Shown here piece after piece: positions 1 through 8,337 of a DNA stretch of 64,000 nt. Below the pieces are notes generated by a model. It was not told the origin of the DNA and did not search any database. It saw only the letters and a list, made by a program, of their open reading frames with translations. The stretch is from Bacillus_I endophytica_A (GTDB lineage: Bacteria; Bacillota; Bacilli; Bacillales; Bacillaceae_H), in the NCBI RefSeq assembly GCF_026790145.1, contig NZ_JALAMS010000008.1, forward strand, positions 62,001-126,000, read 5' to 3'. Both the position numbers and the translations under genes were made by a program. How positions within the stretch are numbered: the stretch's first letter is position 1; every line of letters begins with the position of its first letter.

Positions 1-512
1 CTGTCCTGCATCTTATCCAAATATTCAAATGTTTGAGGCACACCAATAACAAGTCCTGTTAACCGTACAGGATGAATTGTCATTGTAGCTGTTTCTGTGA
101 TGAATGAATAATCTGTTGCAACTGCAATTGGTACACCGATAGAATGCCCCCCACCAAGTACAATTGAAACGGCTGGTTTAGAAAGTGAAGAAAGCATTTC
201 AGAAATAGCAAGACCTGCTTCAACATCCCCTCCTACTGTGTTTAAAATAATTAGAAGTCCTTCAATATTTGGGTTTTGCTCAATTGCTACAATTTGAGGA
301 ATAACGTGTTCATACTTTGTTGTTTTATTTTGGGGTGGAAGCTGCATATGCCCTTCAATTTGACCAACAATCGTCAAACAGTGAATTTTTGAATCAGGAG
401 CTTGTGGTATATTTGTTTGGCCAAGCTGCTGAATTTTCTCCAATAACTCACTTTTTTGTTCTTGTCCTCCCTGTTCATTCTCTCTTGCAGGCTGTTGATT
501 TTGATCGGTCAT
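1..512 (-). CDS. tepA: TepA, ClpP-like translocation-enhancing peptidase (5' part, cut by window edge)
   Basis: A ClpP/crotonase-fold serine peptidase of the TepA family, linked in B. subtilis to protein export and degradation of spore proteins. 170 codons are visible; the C-terminus runs off the left edge. The N-terminal 30 residues are polar and Gln/Glu-rich, typical of TepA and unlike true ClpP. The nucleophile motif GGGHSIG puts the catalytic Ser at about residue 124, and the TIHPVR segment gives His near 147. The ATG at 512 follows a good AAAGGAG site. It lies downstream of the dapA terminator as a separate unit. In B. subtilis rnjB sits between dapA and tepA; here only 123 bases separate them. 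Family call is confident; exact substrate unknown. Confidence 0.9.
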   Translation of the reverse strand, partial: MTDQNQQPARENEQGGQEQKSELLEKIQQLGQTNIPQAPDSKIHCLTIVGQIEGHMQLPPQNKTTKYEHVIPQIVAIEQNPNIEGLLIILNTVGGDVEAGLAISEMLSSLSKPAVSIVLGGGHSIGVPIAVATDYSFITETATMTIHPVRLTGLVIGVPQTFEYLDKMQD

Positions 513-599
513 AATGAAACTCCTTTCACACTCAGTAATACTGTTATTATGAACGTTTCCTCTAAAATCATGCTTCTTCATCTCAAAAAATAAGCAAAC

Positions 600-634
600 A
601 AAAAGCTCTACGCCTTATAGACGTAGAGCTTTTT
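600..634 (-). terminator. Intrinsic terminator of asd-dapG-dapA
   Basis: A 13-bp perfect stem (600-612 with 622-634) closes a 9-base loop just after the dapA stop. On the minus strand it ends in a T-rich run continuing to about 586. This is a strong factor-independent terminator separating dapA from tepA. Confidence 0.9.
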
Positions 635-635
635 A

Positions 636-1511
636 CTATTCAATGCTTTCTAATGTTTTTGTTAAAAACACGCGCTCTTGCTCTGTTAGAGGAACAAGTG
701 GTAAGCGTACGCCACCTACATCAAGTCCTTTAACTTGAAGAGCTGTTTTCACTGCCGTTGGGTTTGGAGCCATGAAAAGGGCTTTCATAACAGGCAGCAG
801 ACGCTGGTGAAGAAGAGCCGCTTTTTGCGGATGTCCTTCTTGAAGCGACGTGATCATTTCTTGCATTTCACTGCCGATAATATGGGAAGCAACGGAAATA
901 ACTCCATCTCCACCAATAGAAACCGTTGGTAAAGTTAAGCCGTCATCTCCCGTGTAAAGTTTGAAATCATCCGGCGTGTTGGCAATGATTGCTGTCATTG
1001 CATCAAGATCACCACTTGCTTCTTTAACAGCTACAATGTTTGGAAGCTGTGCAAGCTTAACAATAAGTGGAACGCTCATATTAATAACAGAGCGGCCTGG
1101 GATATTATAAAGCATAACCGGAAGTTTTGTATTTTCAGCAATTGTTTTAAAATGCTGATACATCCCTTCTTCGTTTGGCTTGTTATAGTAAGGCGCAACA
1201 AGCATAATTCCATCTACGCCTTCTTCTTCTGCTTTTTCTGTTAGTTCTAATGAACCGTGTGTACTGTTACTTCCTGTTCCCGCAATAACTGGAACTCGCT
1301 TGTCTACTACTTTTACAACGTGACGGAACAATGCAATTTTCTCTTCTTTTGAAAGAGTTGGTGATTCTCCTGTTGTTCCTGCTACAACAAGTGCATCAGA
1401 TCCATTCTCAATAAGGTGATTCACAAGCTGTGTTGTTTTTTGAAAATCAACGTTTCCTTTGTTGTCAAACGGGGTTACCATGGCCGTAACCACTTTCCCA
1501 AATTCAATCAT
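636..1511 (-). CDS. dapA: 4-hydroxy-tetrahydrodipicolinate synthase
   Basis: Condenses pyruvate with aspartate semialdehyde to give hydroxy-tetrahydrodipicolinate, the branch point for diaminopimelate, lysine and spore dipicolinate. 291 aa, normal family length. A (beta/alpha)8 aldolase of the class I NAL family: GTTGES at 45-50 binds pyruvate, Tyr135 (LYNIPGR) is the proton relay, and Lys163 (VAVKEASGD) is the Schiff-base lysine. The start overlaps the dapG stop by four bases (ATGA), so the two are translationally coupled. It is the last gene of the asd-dapG-dapA unit and feeds spoVFAB upstream of it. Confidence 0.97.
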   Translation of the reverse strand: MIEFGKVVTAMVTPFDNKGNVDFQKTTQLVNHLIENGSDALVVAGTTGESPTLSKEEKIALFRHVVKVVDKRVPVIAGTGSNSTHGSLELTEKAEEEGVDGIMLVAPYYNKPNEEGMYQHFKTIAENTKLPVMLYNIPGRSVINMSVPLIVKLAQLPNIVAVKEASGDLDAMTAIIANTPDDFKLYTGDDGLTLPTVSIGGDGVISVASHIIGSEMQEMITSLQEGHPQKAALLHQRLLPVMKALFMAPNPTAVKTALQVKGLDVGGVRLPLVPLTEQERVFLTKTLESIE

Positions 1512-2758
1512 GGTTTCACTCCTTGACTTCTTTCCTGTGGATTTGATTTAGAAAGCTCGAACGCCTCATGAAGCGCATTTACAGCTTCTTTTAAATCGTC
1601 TTGCTTGACTAACACCCAAATGGTTGTATGGCTGTCAGCAGATTGTAAAATTTGAATTCCTTTATCTGATAGAGCACCGACAATTTTAGCTGTTACACCT
1701 GGTACGCCTGCGATTCCTGCACCAACCGTTGAGATTTTTGCACAGTTTTTCGTAATCGAAGGATCATATCCAAGCGCTTGTAGAACAGAAACAGCTTTGG
1801 CTGTCATCTCGTCTGGCACTGTATAAGCAACACCGCGTGGCGAAATGTTAATAAAATCGACGCTGATACTCTCCTGTGCCATTGCACGAAACACTTCAGA
1901 TTGAAGATTGTAATTGCCCTCTTTGCTTAGCACTTTAATTTGGGTAACATCAGACACGTGAGCAATTCCTGTGACAAGGCGTTCTTTGACATCGCTGCCT
2001 TTTTGGTGTGCCTCACCGTGTGACGTAACGAGCGTTCCTTCTGAATCTAAATATGTCGAACGAACGCGCATTGGGACTTTTGCCTGCATCGCAATTTCAA
2101 CTGCTCTTGGATGAATCACTTTTGCTCCCTGATATGCCATATTACAAATTTCGTTATACGTCACAATAGAAAGAGGACGAGCATTTTCGACAATGCGTGG
2201 ATCTGCCGTCATTACGCCTTCCACATCTGTAAAAATATCGACGAATTCTGCATCGATGGCAGCACCAAGGGCAGACGCAGACGTATCACTGCCTCCACGC
2301 CCAAGCGTTGTTGTATCGCCTTTTTCATCAGCACCTTGGAAGCCTGTCACAACGACAACATCATGGTCTTTAAGCTCTTCTTTTAAGCGATTGCACTTCA
2401 TTTCGATAATTTTTGCATTCGTAAAATCACTATTTGTTAAAAAGCCTGCCTGTGCTCCTGTTAGAGACGTAGCTTTAATGCCTTTTTCATTTAACATATT
2501 TGAAAATACGATGGAGGAAATGACCTCTCCACAAGACATAAGCAAGTCAACTTCACGCTTACTTACATGTCTATTGTTGTCGATTAGCGAAAGAAGAGTG
2601 TCTGTTGCATATGGTTCACCTTTGCGCCCCATTGCGGACACAACGACAACTACTTTATATCCGTCTTCTAATGCAGACTGAATATGATAGCTTGCTCGCT
2701 CTCTTCCGTTAGCATCGCGAACAGAAGTCCCCCCAAATTTTTGGACAATAATTTTCAT
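1508..2758 (-). CDS. dapG: Aspartokinase I (diaminopimelate-sensitive type)
   Basis: Phosphorylates aspartate, the first step of the aspartate pathway. 416 aa. The amino-acid kinase domain begins with KFGGTSV at 7-13, and the GRGGSDTSA loop near 155 binds substrate. Two C-terminal ACT-type regulatory segments (roughly 265-400) are expected to bind an end-product effector. Placement between asd and dapA matches B. subtilis DapG, the diaminopimelate-inhibited isozyme, rather than lysine-sensitive LysC. It lies 32 bases after asd and overlaps dapA. Effector identity is inferred from synteny, not seen in the sequence. Confidence 0.95.
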   Translation of the reverse strand: MKIIVQKFGGTSVRDANGRERASYHIQSALEDGYKVVVVVSAMGRKGEPYATDTLLSLIDNNRHVSKREVDLLMSCGEVISSIVFSNMLNEKGIKATSLTGAQAGFLTNSDFTNAKIIEMKCNRLKEELKDHDVVVVTGFQGADEKGDTTTLGRGGSDTSASALGAAIDAEFVDIFTDVEGVMTADPRIVENARPLSIVTYNEICNMAYQGAKVIHPRAVEIAMQAKVPMRVRSTYLDSEGTLVTSHGEAHQKGSDVKERLVTGIAHVSDVTQIKVLSKEGNYNLQSEVFRAMAQESISVDFINISPRGVAYTVPDEMTAKAVSVLQALGYDPSITKNCAKISTVGAGIAGVPGVTAKIVGALSDKGIQILQSADSHTTIWVLVKQDDLKEAVNALHEAFELSKSNPQERSQGVKP

Positions 2759-2790
2759 TCTTACACCTCATAACGTTGACAATCCTGTTG

Positions 2791-3834
2791 TTATTTAACA
2801 AGGTTCAATTTTATCAAAGATTCAGCGATTTGGACAGAATTCCATGCCGCTCCTTTTAACAAGTTATCAGAAACAACCCAAAGATGGAAGCCACGAGCTT
2901 CATCCAAATCTTGGCGGATACGTCCAACGAAGACGTCATTTTTGCCAACGCAATCAGCAGGCATTGGGTATACTTGATTTGCAGGATCATCTTGAAGCGT
3001 AACGCCTGGTGCATCCTGTAAAAGAGCTTTTAAGTCTGAGACTGTTACATCGCTATTGTCAATTTCAATATATACAGATTCAGCATGACCTGTTGCAACT
3101 GGCAAACGCACGCAAGTAGCTGCTACAGATAAATCTTTCATATGCATAATTTTCTTCGTTTCGTTGATCATTTTCATTTCCTCAAACGTAAAGCCGTTGT
3201 CTTGGAATTTATCAATTTGTGGCACTGCATTAAAAGCAATTTGGTAATGTTTTTTATCGCTTTTTACCGGTAATACAGATGGTGTAAACTCATTTCCTTC
3301 TAAAATAGCTTTTGTTTGCTCATGAAGTTCATCAACAGCAGCAGCTCCAGCACCTGAAACAGCTTGGTATGTTGAAACAATGACTTTGTTTAAACCGTAT
3401 TTTTCACGAATTGGTTCTAGTGCAACAAGCATTTGAATTGTTGAACAGTTTGGATTTGCAATAATTCCGTTATGTTCTTTTAAGTCTTCCTCATTCACTT
3501 CAGGCACAACTAAAGGCACGTTTTCGTCCATGCGAAACGCACTTGTATTATCAACAACAATTGCTCCATGTTTTACAGCGTGAGGCGCTAGCTCTTGTGA
3601 GACGCTTCCACCTGCGCTAAATAGTGCAATATCAATGCCTTTGAAGCTATCTGGTGTTGCTTCTTGAACTGTTAGCTCTTCACCTTTGAACGTTACTTTT
3701 TTTCCAGCAGATCGTGCTGAAGAAAGAAGCGTTAATGTTTCAATTGGAAAATTGCGCTCCTCTAATGTTTTGATCATTTGCTGTCCAACAGCTCCTGTTG
3801 CTCCTACAACTGCTACTTGTAAATTTCTTGCCAT
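2791..3834 (-). CDS. asd: Aspartate-semialdehyde dehydrogenase
   Basis: Reduces aspartyl phosphate to aspartate semialdehyde with NADPH. 347 aa. The Rossmann motif GATGAVG is at 11-17, the catalytic Cys130 sits in NPNCSTIQ, and a later ATGHAES segment carries the active-site His. First gene of the asd-dapG-dapA set. The 187-base region upstream holds a hairpin after spoVFB and presumably the asd promoter, which I could not place with confidence. The unit supplies semialdehyde for cell-wall diaminopimelate, lysine and dipicolinate. Confidence 0.97.
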   Translation of the reverse strand: MARNLQVAVVGATGAVGQQMIKTLEERNFPIETLTLLSSARSAGKKVTFKGEELTVQEATPDSFKGIDIALFSAGGSVSQELAPHAVKHGAIVVDNTSAFRMDENVPLVVPEVNEEDLKEHNGIIANPNCSTIQMLVALEPIREKYGLNKVIVSTYQAVSGAGAAAVDELHEQTKAILEGNEFTPSVLPVKSDKKHYQIAFNAVPQIDKFQDNGFTFEEMKMINETKKIMHMKDLSVAATCVRLPVATGHAESVYIEIDNSDVTVSDLKALLQDAPGVTLQDDPANQVYPMPADCVGKNDVFVGRIRQDLDEARGFHLWVVSDNLLKGAAWNSVQIAESLIKLNLVK

Positions 3835-3980
3835 GATAATCTCCCTCCAACCATTCTTCTACTGCTATTTCTGTTTATTAGAAAATACTGATGGTTTAAC
3901 TATTTTATTGTACTATCTTACCATACTATTCTATGAAAGGATAAAGGAATTTTTCTCATAATTTCAAAAACAAGCAATAG

Positions 3981-4013
3981 GGGCCCCTATACTTTTATTT
4001 CGTATAGGCACCC
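3981..4013 (-). terminator. Terminator-like hairpin after spoVFB
   Basis: Arms 3981-3992 and 4002-4013 pair over 12 positions with one mismatch and one G-T pair around a 9-base loop. On the minus strand a TTGTTTTTG run follows several bases later. It probably separates sporulation-specific spoVFAB transcription from vegetative asd-dapG-dapA, although the distance to the T run lowers certainty. Confidence 0.6.
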
Positions 4014-4021
4014 GATGAGAT

Positions 4022-4618
4022 TTACTCGTCTCTGAATCTTTCAACAATAACAGGTTGAAGCTGACGTCCTTCAATCGCTAGCATAACTGTTTCTGTAAGA
4101 AGACTCATACGCGCTACCATTGAGTTTGGTTTCTTTTCAGGATCATCTTGCCCAAAGGGAATAAAATAAAGATTGCGGCTCGCCATAAGCCTCATTAAGT
4201 TGACCCCATTTAATCCAAGAGCATCGTTTGTAGAAATCCCAAGCACAACAGGTCCGTTGTTTCTCATCGTTGCTTTTGCAGCCATTAGAACAGGCGAATC
4301 TGTCATTGCATTTGCAAGCTTGCTCATTGTGTTGCCTGTAATTGGAGCCACTACCATACAATCAAGCGGAATTTTTGGCCCTAATGGCTCTGCTCCAACA
4401 ATTGAGTTGATTGCTTTATTCCCTGTAATCTCTTCGATGCGCTTCACCCAATCTTCGCCTTTTCCAAATCGAGTTGTTGTATGTTCCACAGTATGAGAAA
4501 CAACAGGGAGAACTTCAGCTCCTAGTTCTACAAGCTTCTCAATTTGGGGCATAACTGCTTCGTACGTACAGTGTGATCCTGTTAAACCAAATCCGATTTT
4601 CTTTCCTTTTAATGTCAT
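4022..4618 (-). CDS. spoVFB: Dipicolinate synthase subunit B (flavoprotein)
   Basis: Subunit B of the mother-cell enzyme that makes dipicolinic acid, later stored with calcium in the spore core. 198 aa, a flavoprotein-like (HFCD/Dfp) fold: the N-terminal GFGLTGSHCTYEAV segment and the central VVAPITGNTMSKLANAMTD motif are typical of SpoVFB. The start overlaps the spoVFA stop by four bases, so the two subunits are coupled. Expected to be made only late in sporulation from the sigma-K-type promoter upstream of spoVFA. Length and sequence look intact. Confidence 0.96.
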   Translation of the reverse strand: MTLKGKKIGFGLTGSHCTYEAVMPQIEKLVELGAEVLPVVSHTVEHTTTRFGKGEDWVKRIEEITGNKAINSIVGAEPLGPKIPLDCMVVAPITGNTMSKLANAMTDSPVLMAAKATMRNNGPVVLGISTNDALGLNGVNLMRLMASRNLYFIPFGQDDPEKKPNSMVARMSLLTETVMLAIEGRQLQPVIVERFRDE

Positions 4619-5517
4619 GATGTGCTCTCTCCTCTCTTTTGTGCATCTTCCATTAGAAGCTGTGAAAGAACATTAGCAACAATCTTACCGGCGGTTTTTG
4701 GAGCAACTATCCCCGGAAGTCCTGGAGTGAGCATCGCTTTGATGCCGCGCTTCTCTGCATAGCGAAAATCAGTTCCACCTGGTTTGGAAGCCAAGTCAAT
4801 AATAAGGCTATGTGAAGGCATTTTTGAAATTGCTCCCGCTGTTAAAACAGGATATGGAATTGTGTTGATGCAAATATCCACATTGCTCATCTCAGTTTCA
4901 AGATTTGAAAGGTGAAAAGGAGTAAGCCCCATTTCAGATACGCGTGCTAAATGCTCAGAGCGCCTTGCTCCAACTTTTACTTTTGCTCCTAAAACACCAA
5001 AAGATCTCGCAACACTCATCCCTACACGCCCAAGTCCCAAAACAGCAACATTGGAATTATGAATGGTGAAATCCGTATGTTGGATAACAAGCATAATAGC
5101 TCCTTCAACAGTAGGAATAGAGTTATAAATCGCAATATCATCACGTTCAAAAAGCTGAACAAGCTCTCTGCCTGCACTTTTTGTAATCGCGTTCAAATAA
5201 TCATTACTAATTCCTGAATAGAGCTTACAGTGTTCTTTTGTTTCTTTTAAAATATCTTCTGTTAAAATAACTTTCTCATTTGAGAAAATTGTTTCAACTT
5301 GCCCTTCTAGATTTGTGCCTGGAACAGGTAAAACAATTGCATCAACGTCTTCAAACGCTACTTCATGAAGCTGATATTTCGTTGCACCTGTAAAGCCGTG
5401 GTCAAGCTGATCAAAACCAACGAGCGATACTTTTGCATCAAACTCAATTAGCTTACGGATGACCTCAAGCTGCCTTGCATCACCGCCAATGACCGCTACA
5501 TGTACATCTGTTAACAT
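4615..5517 (-). CDS. spoVFA: Dipicolinate synthase subunit A
   Basis: NAD(P)-dependent subunit A of dipicolinate synthase, acting with SpoVFB on the DapA pathway intermediate. 300 aa. A Rossmann segment VAVLGLGRVGMSVARSFG lies near 158-175, with a further nucleotide-fold N-terminal region (VAVIGGDARQLEVI). Directly followed by spoVFB with overlap, and followed further on by asd-dapG-dapA, the pathway that makes its substrate. A strong match to a sigma-K promoter lies about 70 bases upstream of the ATG, consistent with mother-cell expression. Intact. Confidence 0.96.
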   Translation of the reverse strand: MLTDVHVAVIGGDARQLEVIRKLIEFDAKVSLVGFDQLDHGFTGATKYQLHEVAFEDVDAIVLPVPGTNLEGQVETIFSNEKVILTEDILKETKEHCKLYSGISNDYLNAITKSAGRELVQLFERDDIAIYNSIPTVEGAIMLVIQHTDFTIHNSNVAVLGLGRVGMSVARSFGVLGAKVKVGARRSEHLARVSEMGLTPFHLSNLETEMSNVDICINTIPYPVLTAGAISKMPSHSLIIDLASKPGGTDFRYAEKRGIKAMLTPGLPGIVAPKTAGKIVANVLSQLLMEDAQKRGESTS

Positions 5518-5583
5518 CCCTCATTCACCTTCTTTAAACAATAGTCCCCGCTCACTAGAGCAGCTTCCTCTTATCTCTTAAAC

Positions 5584-5612
5584 AGTTTATGTTAGATGCA
5601 TGAAAGAGGTGA
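5584..5612 (-). promoter_or_regulatory. Candidate sigma-K promoter of spoVFAB
   Basis: Minus strand shows TCACC (5608-5612), a 16-base spacer, then CATAAACT (5584-5591). This fits the known sigma-K pattern (-35 containing AC/ACC, -10 CATAnnnT). It stands between the ymxH terminator and spoVFA, exactly where the sporulation promoter is expected from B. subtilis. Assignment is by motif and position only. Confidence 0.7.
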
Positions 5613-5616
5613 ATCA

Positions 5617-5653
5617 TAAAAAAAAGCATCCTACTTTTCAGTAGGATGCTTTT
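5617..5653 (-). terminator. Intrinsic terminator of ymxH
   Basis: A 14-bp stem (5622-5635 with 5640-5653) with a 4-base loop, followed on the minus strand by a T run. The stem includes the last codons and stop of ymxH, so the terminator overlaps the coding end. Confidence 0.9.
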
Positions 5654-5903
5654 GCCCATGAATTGTATCAATATCAACCATAATCATATCTGTACCGATT
5701 TTTTCGATGTGACTCCACGGCACGCGAGTTTCATAATTTTGTCTTTTTAAACTAAACCACTTTCCGGTTGAAATGAGTAAGGCTTTAATTTCGCCTGTTT
5801 CTTCGTCAATTTCTAGATCTGTTTGTCCAAGCAGACCAAGGCGCTCCGCTTTTTTCATATCAACAATTTCTTTTCCACTCAGTTCACTTAATCTCACACG
5901 CAT
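5631..5903 (-). CDS. ymxH: YlmC/YmxH-family PRC-barrel protein
   Basis: A 90-residue protein of the YlmC/YmxH sporulation-associated family with a PRC-barrel-like fold (LSGKEIVDMKKAERLG at the N-terminus, then IDEETGEIKALLI). Molecular role is not established. The GTG/ATG region is preceded by a GGAGA-type site. It lies 63 bases after mlpA and upstream of spoVFA, as in B. subtilis. The final codons form one arm of its terminator. Family assignment is good; function is unknown. Confidence 0.88.
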   Translation of the reverse strand: MRVRLSELSGKEIVDMKKAERLGLLGQTDLEIDEETGEIKALLISTGKWFSLKRQNYETRVPWSHIEKIGTDMIMVDIDTIHGQKHPTEK

Positions 5904-5966
5904 TCTCCTCTTTTCTCTTCTTTATTCTATATATAAGAAGAGACAACACGAAACATGCTTATTAAT

Positions 5967-7205
5967 TTACTGAAGTGCTTTTGGAAGCTCACCTTTTGGT
6001 CCAATTAAAGAAAGAGATGTTGTGCCGCCAAAGATATCCCCAGCAAGCTGAAGGACTTTTTTATGATTCACTTCATCTACCGCCTGAATAATATCGTCTA
6101 ATGAACGATGTTTGCGGAGCATAAGCTCGTTCTTACCATTACGACTCATACGGCTGTTTGTGCTTTCTAAGCTTAGCATTAGGTTTCCTTTTAATTGCTC
6201 TTTGCTGTTTTCTAGCTCTTTATCTGTGATGCCGTTTTCTTTTATATCATTTAACGTATCTTGAATTGTTTCATAAAGAACATCAAGCTGATGGCCGCCT
6301 GTACCGCCATAGATTGTTAAAAGGCCGCTATCACGGAATGAAGAATGATAAGAGAAAATAGAATACGCAAGACCGCGCTTTTCACGAACTTCCTGGAATA
6401 AACGACTGCTCATACTACCGCCTAGTACATTGTTTAAGACAATTAAATTGTATGTATCACGATGTCCAATCGGCAATCCGTTGTACCCTAGGCAAAGGTG
6501 AACTTGCTCTGTATCTTTTTGACGAAGGATACGCTCCCCGTGAAATTCTGGTGCTTTGTAAGAAATTTCATCTTTTCCACCTTCGAACGTCCCAAAGTAT
6601 TCTTCAATTTTCTTAATGAAGCTCTCATCAACATTTCCTGCAACAGAGACAACCACATTTTCAGGAATATACGTTTCTTTCATATAGTTGCGAAGCGTAT
6701 CTCCTGTAAACGTGTTCAACATCTCTTCTTCTCCAAGAATCGGATAACCGAGCGCATGATTTCCATAAGATGCTTTGCCTAATAAATCATGAACAATGTC
6801 ATCAGGTGTATCTTCATACATCTTAATTTCTTCAAGCACAACATTTTTCTCGCGCTTTAGTTCTTCTTCATCAAACACAGAATTAAAGAACATATCTGCT
6901 AAAACATCAAGAGCTTTATCTGCATGATCATCAAGAACTTTTGCATAAAAGCACGTATACTCTTTTGACGTAAATGCGTTCACTTGCCCGCCAATACGAT
7001 CAAAGCTTTCCGCGATTTCATGCGCGCTTCTCGTTTTTGTTCCTTTGAAAAACATGTGTTCTAAAAAGTGAGAAACGCCGTTAAGCTCCTTCGTTTCATT
7101 ACGTGATCCCGTTCCAATCCAAATACCAAGCGCAACGGAACGCACCGTTGGAATATTTTCTAATACAATTCTTAGTCCATTTTTACACGTATGTTTAACA
7201 ACCAA
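5967..7205 (-). CDS. mlpA: M16-family zinc peptidase (MlpA/YmxG)
   Basis: Pitrilysin/mitochondrial-processing-peptidase-like metallopeptidase. The inverted zinc motif HFLEH is at about 46-50, with a downstream Glu-containing helix and a second M16 domain in the C-terminal half (GLAYSIFSYHSSF region). I chose the TTG at 7205 because AGAGGAGG lies 7 bases before it, it gives 412 aa (family about 409), and the longer ATG start at 7229 would have no ribosome site and would overlap ylxY. Known relatives affect protease gene expression; the substrate is unclear. Probably co-transcribed with ylxY. Confidence 0.93.
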   Translation of the reverse strand: MVVKHTCKNGLRIVLENIPTVRSVALGIWIGTGSRNETKELNGVSHFLEHMFFKGTKTRSAHEIAESFDRIGGQVNAFTSKEYTCFYAKVLDDHADKALDVLADMFFNSVFDEEELKREKNVVLEEIKMYEDTPDDIVHDLLGKASYGNHALGYPILGEEEMLNTFTGDTLRNYMKETYIPENVVVSVAGNVDESFIKKIEEYFGTFEGGKDEISYKAPEFHGERILRQKDTEQVHLCLGYNGLPIGHRDTYNLIVLNNVLGGSMSSRLFQEVREKRGLAYSIFSYHSSFRDSGLLTIYGGTGGHQLDVLYETIQDTLNDIKENGITDKELENSKEQLKGNLMLSLESTNSRMSRNGKNELMLRKHRSLDDIIQAVDEVNHKKVLQLAGDIFGGTTSLSLIGPKGELPKALQ

Positions 7206-7218
7206 AACATGACCTCCT

Positions 7219-8208
7219 CTAGTGCTCATTCTTCATTTTTTTGTTTTGTAGCTGCTCTGTTTTAATTGGTCTTTCTTCATTAAGGAGTGTTGAAACATCT
7301 CTAACGTCATACCCTTTTTCCTTCACTTCACGTATGAGGCGATCAAGAGATGAAGCTGTTGATTTTGTGGGATGCATTAACACGATAGCACCAGGATGAA
7401 CTTTTTCCATCACCCGAGCAACGAGAACGTCCTCACTTGGTTTTTGCCAATCAATTGTATCAACGCTCCACATAATGGTATGCATATCAAGATCATGAGC
7501 AATTTTCACCACATCATCGCGATAGCTTCCGCTCGGTGGTGCAAAAAGTTTCACTTCACGGTCTGTTACCGATTCTATCACATCGTTTGTTTTCGTCAAT
7601 TCTTCCTTGATTCGTTCATTGCTTAAAGTCTTCATGTCTGGATGTGAATAGGAATGATTTCCAATCTCTTGCCCTGCATCAACAATCATTTTAGCCATCT
7701 CCGTATTTTCCTTTGCCCAGCGTCCTTCAAGGAAAAAAGTTGCTTTGACACGATGCTTTTTTAATACTTCTAACATTGTTGGAATATATTCATTCCCCCA
7801 TGCTACATTCACCGCGAAAGCAACAGTTGGTTTATCAGGGTGCCCTCTATAAATGGGAGAAGCCCCGAGGTCTTCCAAATGGACTTTCGGCGCGTTTTGC
7901 TTATAGATGAGCTTGTTTTCGTCAAACTCACCTTTTTTCTTCATATTCCGGTAAGAAGCATCAACATCAACCTCTAAACCATTATATCCAGGTGTCAGCT
8001 TCCATACAGGATCAATTTTAGCATCCTGTGGAGCTCGTTCATACTTTTCTGCTTTCTCCTCAATCTCTTCATAGAGAGCATCTTTTACAGCTCCTGCAAA
8101 ATGAATTTCCCTTGGCATATAAACTGTATAATGTGTTGTATTGTATGTAATAGCTAAAAGAATACAAAAAACAATAAATGGCATAAAACGAAGCAATTGC
8201 TTTTTCAT
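7219..8208 (-). CDS. ylxY: YlxY, polysaccharide deacetylase-like protein with altered active site
   Basis: 329 aa. A membrane-anchoring or signal segment at 7-23 is followed by a region of unknown fold and a NodB/polysaccharide-deacetylase domain from about 128 onward. The zinc-binding H-x3-H survives (His185, His189 in NHSYSHPD). The usual TFDDGP motif is replaced by AFAVNVAWG at 131-138, so the catalytic-base and metal-binding aspartates are absent. YlxY relatives share this feature as I recall them, so the domain may be non-catalytic or atypical. Lies between pnp and mlpA, as in B. subtilis, where it is associated with sporulation. Confidence 0.88.
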   Translation of the reverse strand: MKKQLLRFMPFIVFCILLAITYNTTHYTVYMPREIHFAGAVKDALYEEIEEKAEKYERAPQDAKIDPVWKLTPGYNGLEVDVDASYRNMKKKGEFDENKLIYKQNAPKVHLEDLGASPIYRGHPDKPTVAFAVNVAWGNEYIPTMLEVLKKHRVKATFFLEGRWAKENTEMAKMIVDAGQEIGNHSYSHPDMKTLSNERIKEELTKTNDVIESVTDREVKLFAPPSGSYRDDVVKIAHDLDMHTIMWSVDTIDWQKPSEDVLVARVMEKVHPGAIVLMHPTKSTASSLDRLIREVKEKGYDVRDVSTLLNEERPIKTEQLQNKKMKNEH

Positions 8209-8279
8209 TATCTTCCCCCCTCTTCACAAAATTATGTAAAAGAAGGACAAGGTAGAACTAACACCACTTATCATTTCAT

Positions 8280-8305
8280 AAAAAGAAGCTGGGTTCTCCC
8301 AGCTT
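8280..8305 (-). terminator. Intrinsic terminator of pnp
   Basis: An 8-bp GC-rich stem (8286-8293 with 8298-8305), 4-base loop, then CTTTTT on the minus strand. It lies 33 bases after the pnp stop and before ylxY. Confidence 0.85.
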
Positions 8306-8337
8306 GTTCTTTTGCATTCTTCAGCTTTCAATCTTTA

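Noticed and set aside
3835..4021. Lysine riboswitch or T-box ahead of asd
   Set aside because: The gap is short, holds a terminator hairpin of spoVFB and no conserved riboswitch or T-box core that I could see.
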